This document shows positions 42,370-44,379 of a DNA stretch of 44,379 nt, piece after piece. Under the pieces are notes generated by a model. That model was not told the DNA's origin. It searched no databases and saw only the letters and a list, made by a program, of their open reading frames with translations. The stretch's first letter is position 1; each line of letters starts with the position of its first letter. The position numbers were made by a program, and so were the translations under genes. This DNA comes from Lentisphaerae bacterium RIFOXYA12_FULL_48_11 (lineage in GTDB: Bacteria; Verrucomicrobiota; Kiritimatiellia; UBA8416; YA12-FULL-48-11): the NCBI GenBank assembly GCA_001804885.1, contig MHBM01000092.1, positions 42,931 through 87,309 of the forward strand. The letters are read 5' to 3'.

Positions 42370-42660
42370 ATGCTTGTGCTGGTAAGTTATGATGTTTCGA
42401 CGGTGGACAAGGCTGGCCAGCGGCGGTTACGGCGTGTCGCAAAGAAGTGCCTTGATTATGGCCAGCGTGTTCAGAATTCGGTGTTTGAATGCATTATCGA
42501 TCCAACTCAATGGGCTGTTTTGAAGAACGAGTTGCTGGATCTTTTTAACGAAGAACAGGATAGCCTGAGATTTTACTATCTTGGTGCGAATTGGGATCGG
42601 CGGGTTGAACATCATGGAACAAAGAAGGCTGTTGATCTTGAGGGACCTTTAATTGTGTGA
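42370..42660 (+). CDS. cas2: Cas2
   Basis: The 96-aa protein follows GGGAGAGGG at 4 nt. MLVLVSYDVSTVDKAGQRRL carries the ferredoxin-fold start with Asp8; VQNSVFECIIDPTQW and LRFYYLGANWDRRVEHHG are usual Cas2 boxes. It bridges two Cas1 dimers in the integration complex. The stop is directly followed by the leader. Confidence 0.96.
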   Translation: MLVLVSYDVSTVDKAGQRRLRRVAKKCLDYGQRVQNSVFECIIDPTQWAVLKNELLDLFNEEQDSLRFYYLGANWDRRVEHHGTKKAVDLEGPLIV

Positions 42661-42846
42661 TTTGTCTTCCGCGAACCACAAGCGGACATGATTTTTCAGG
42701 CAGGTTCGCGGACGTTGTAAGATGCTGATTGGTATGATGTTTAAGTCAGGGGATTTATTTTTGTTGTAGTTCTTTGACAATTTAACAGAGTCTTCGCGGA
42801 AACAATGCTTGTTGACGCTAATTTCATTGTAGTTTATGAATGCACG
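42661..42846 (+). promoter_or_regulatory. CRISPR leader
   Basis: This 186-nt AT-rich region lies between cas2 and the first repeat. An inverted repeat, TCCGCGAACC (42668-42677) with GGTTCGCGGA (42703-42712), stands at the beginning and may terminate the cas operon or bind a factor in adaptation. TTGACA (42774-42779) is a perfect -35 for pre-crRNA transcription toward the array; the -10 is not clear. The repeat orientation (GAAAC at the 3' side) agrees with transcription left to right. Confidence 0.75.

Positions 42847-44379
<1,533 letters not shown>

Overview
The window looks like the chromosome of a PVC-group bacterium (Lentisphaerota, Kiritimatiellota or Verrucomicrobiota). This is inferred from gene content, not from a marker gene: a PEP-CTERM protein beside an exosortase, many secreted glycan-active proteins, 'Phenol_MetA_deg'-like and other beta-barrel outer-membrane proteins, a Tat-exported DUF3795 protein and dispersed palindromic intergenic repeats. 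Almost every gene in the left half has a signal peptide, so the cell is Gram-negative with heavy investment in its surface and in polysaccharide breakdown.

Left half (1-22.4 kb, resident chromosome): the 3' end of a secreted duplicated-domain protein; a secreted Ca-binding-repeat protein; a PEP-CTERM protein; a very large exosortase fused to TPR repeats (convergent with its presumed substrate); a cupin and an iron-type alcohol dehydrogenase that lacks one metal ligand; an esterase and a BNR sialidase-like protein; a Tat/DUF3795 protein; an SppA-like lipoprotein protease; a 1,050-aa GH13 enzyme; a beta-barrel protein; a pectate-lyase-like beta-helix protein; a GxQxGxxN-repeat surface protein; and two more envelope proteins.

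Junction (22.4-24.2 kb): a tRNA-Ser(CGA) gene with a decayed tyrosine-recombinase fragment on one side and an intact tyrosine recombinase on the other, which suggests a reused insertion site. From here rightward the content is that of a mobile island.

Island (24.5-34.2 kb): DUF932, RadC/JAB and phosphoribosyltransferase genes preceded by a GC-rich, hairpin-rich leader of about 340 nt; a radical-SAM-like gene, a 70-aa gene and an XRE repressor with two palindromic operators; a same-strand run of seven small genes of unknown function (three predicted membrane peptides or proteins, a lipoprotein, a beta-repeat protein); then a minus-strand set with a 55-aa gene, ssb, PcfJ-like and a ClpS-like adaptor with a changed N-degron pocket. 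A WYL regulator faces the CRISPR locus.

Right end (34.3-44.4 kb): a complete type I-C CRISPR-Cas system (cas3, cas5c, cas8c, cas7c, cas4, cas1, cas2) with a leader and at least 24 repeats / 23 spacers, running off the window. It begins with a truncated second copy of a Cas3 HD domain, and the effector genes appear less GC-rich than cas4-cas1-cas2. Both facts suggest that the effector module was exchanged within an older I-C locus. The best candidates for something undescribed are the exosortase-TPR fusion, the seven-gene small-protein cluster, the structured leader at 26.7-27.0 kb, the ClpS-like/PcfJ/SSB set and the mosaic cas locus.
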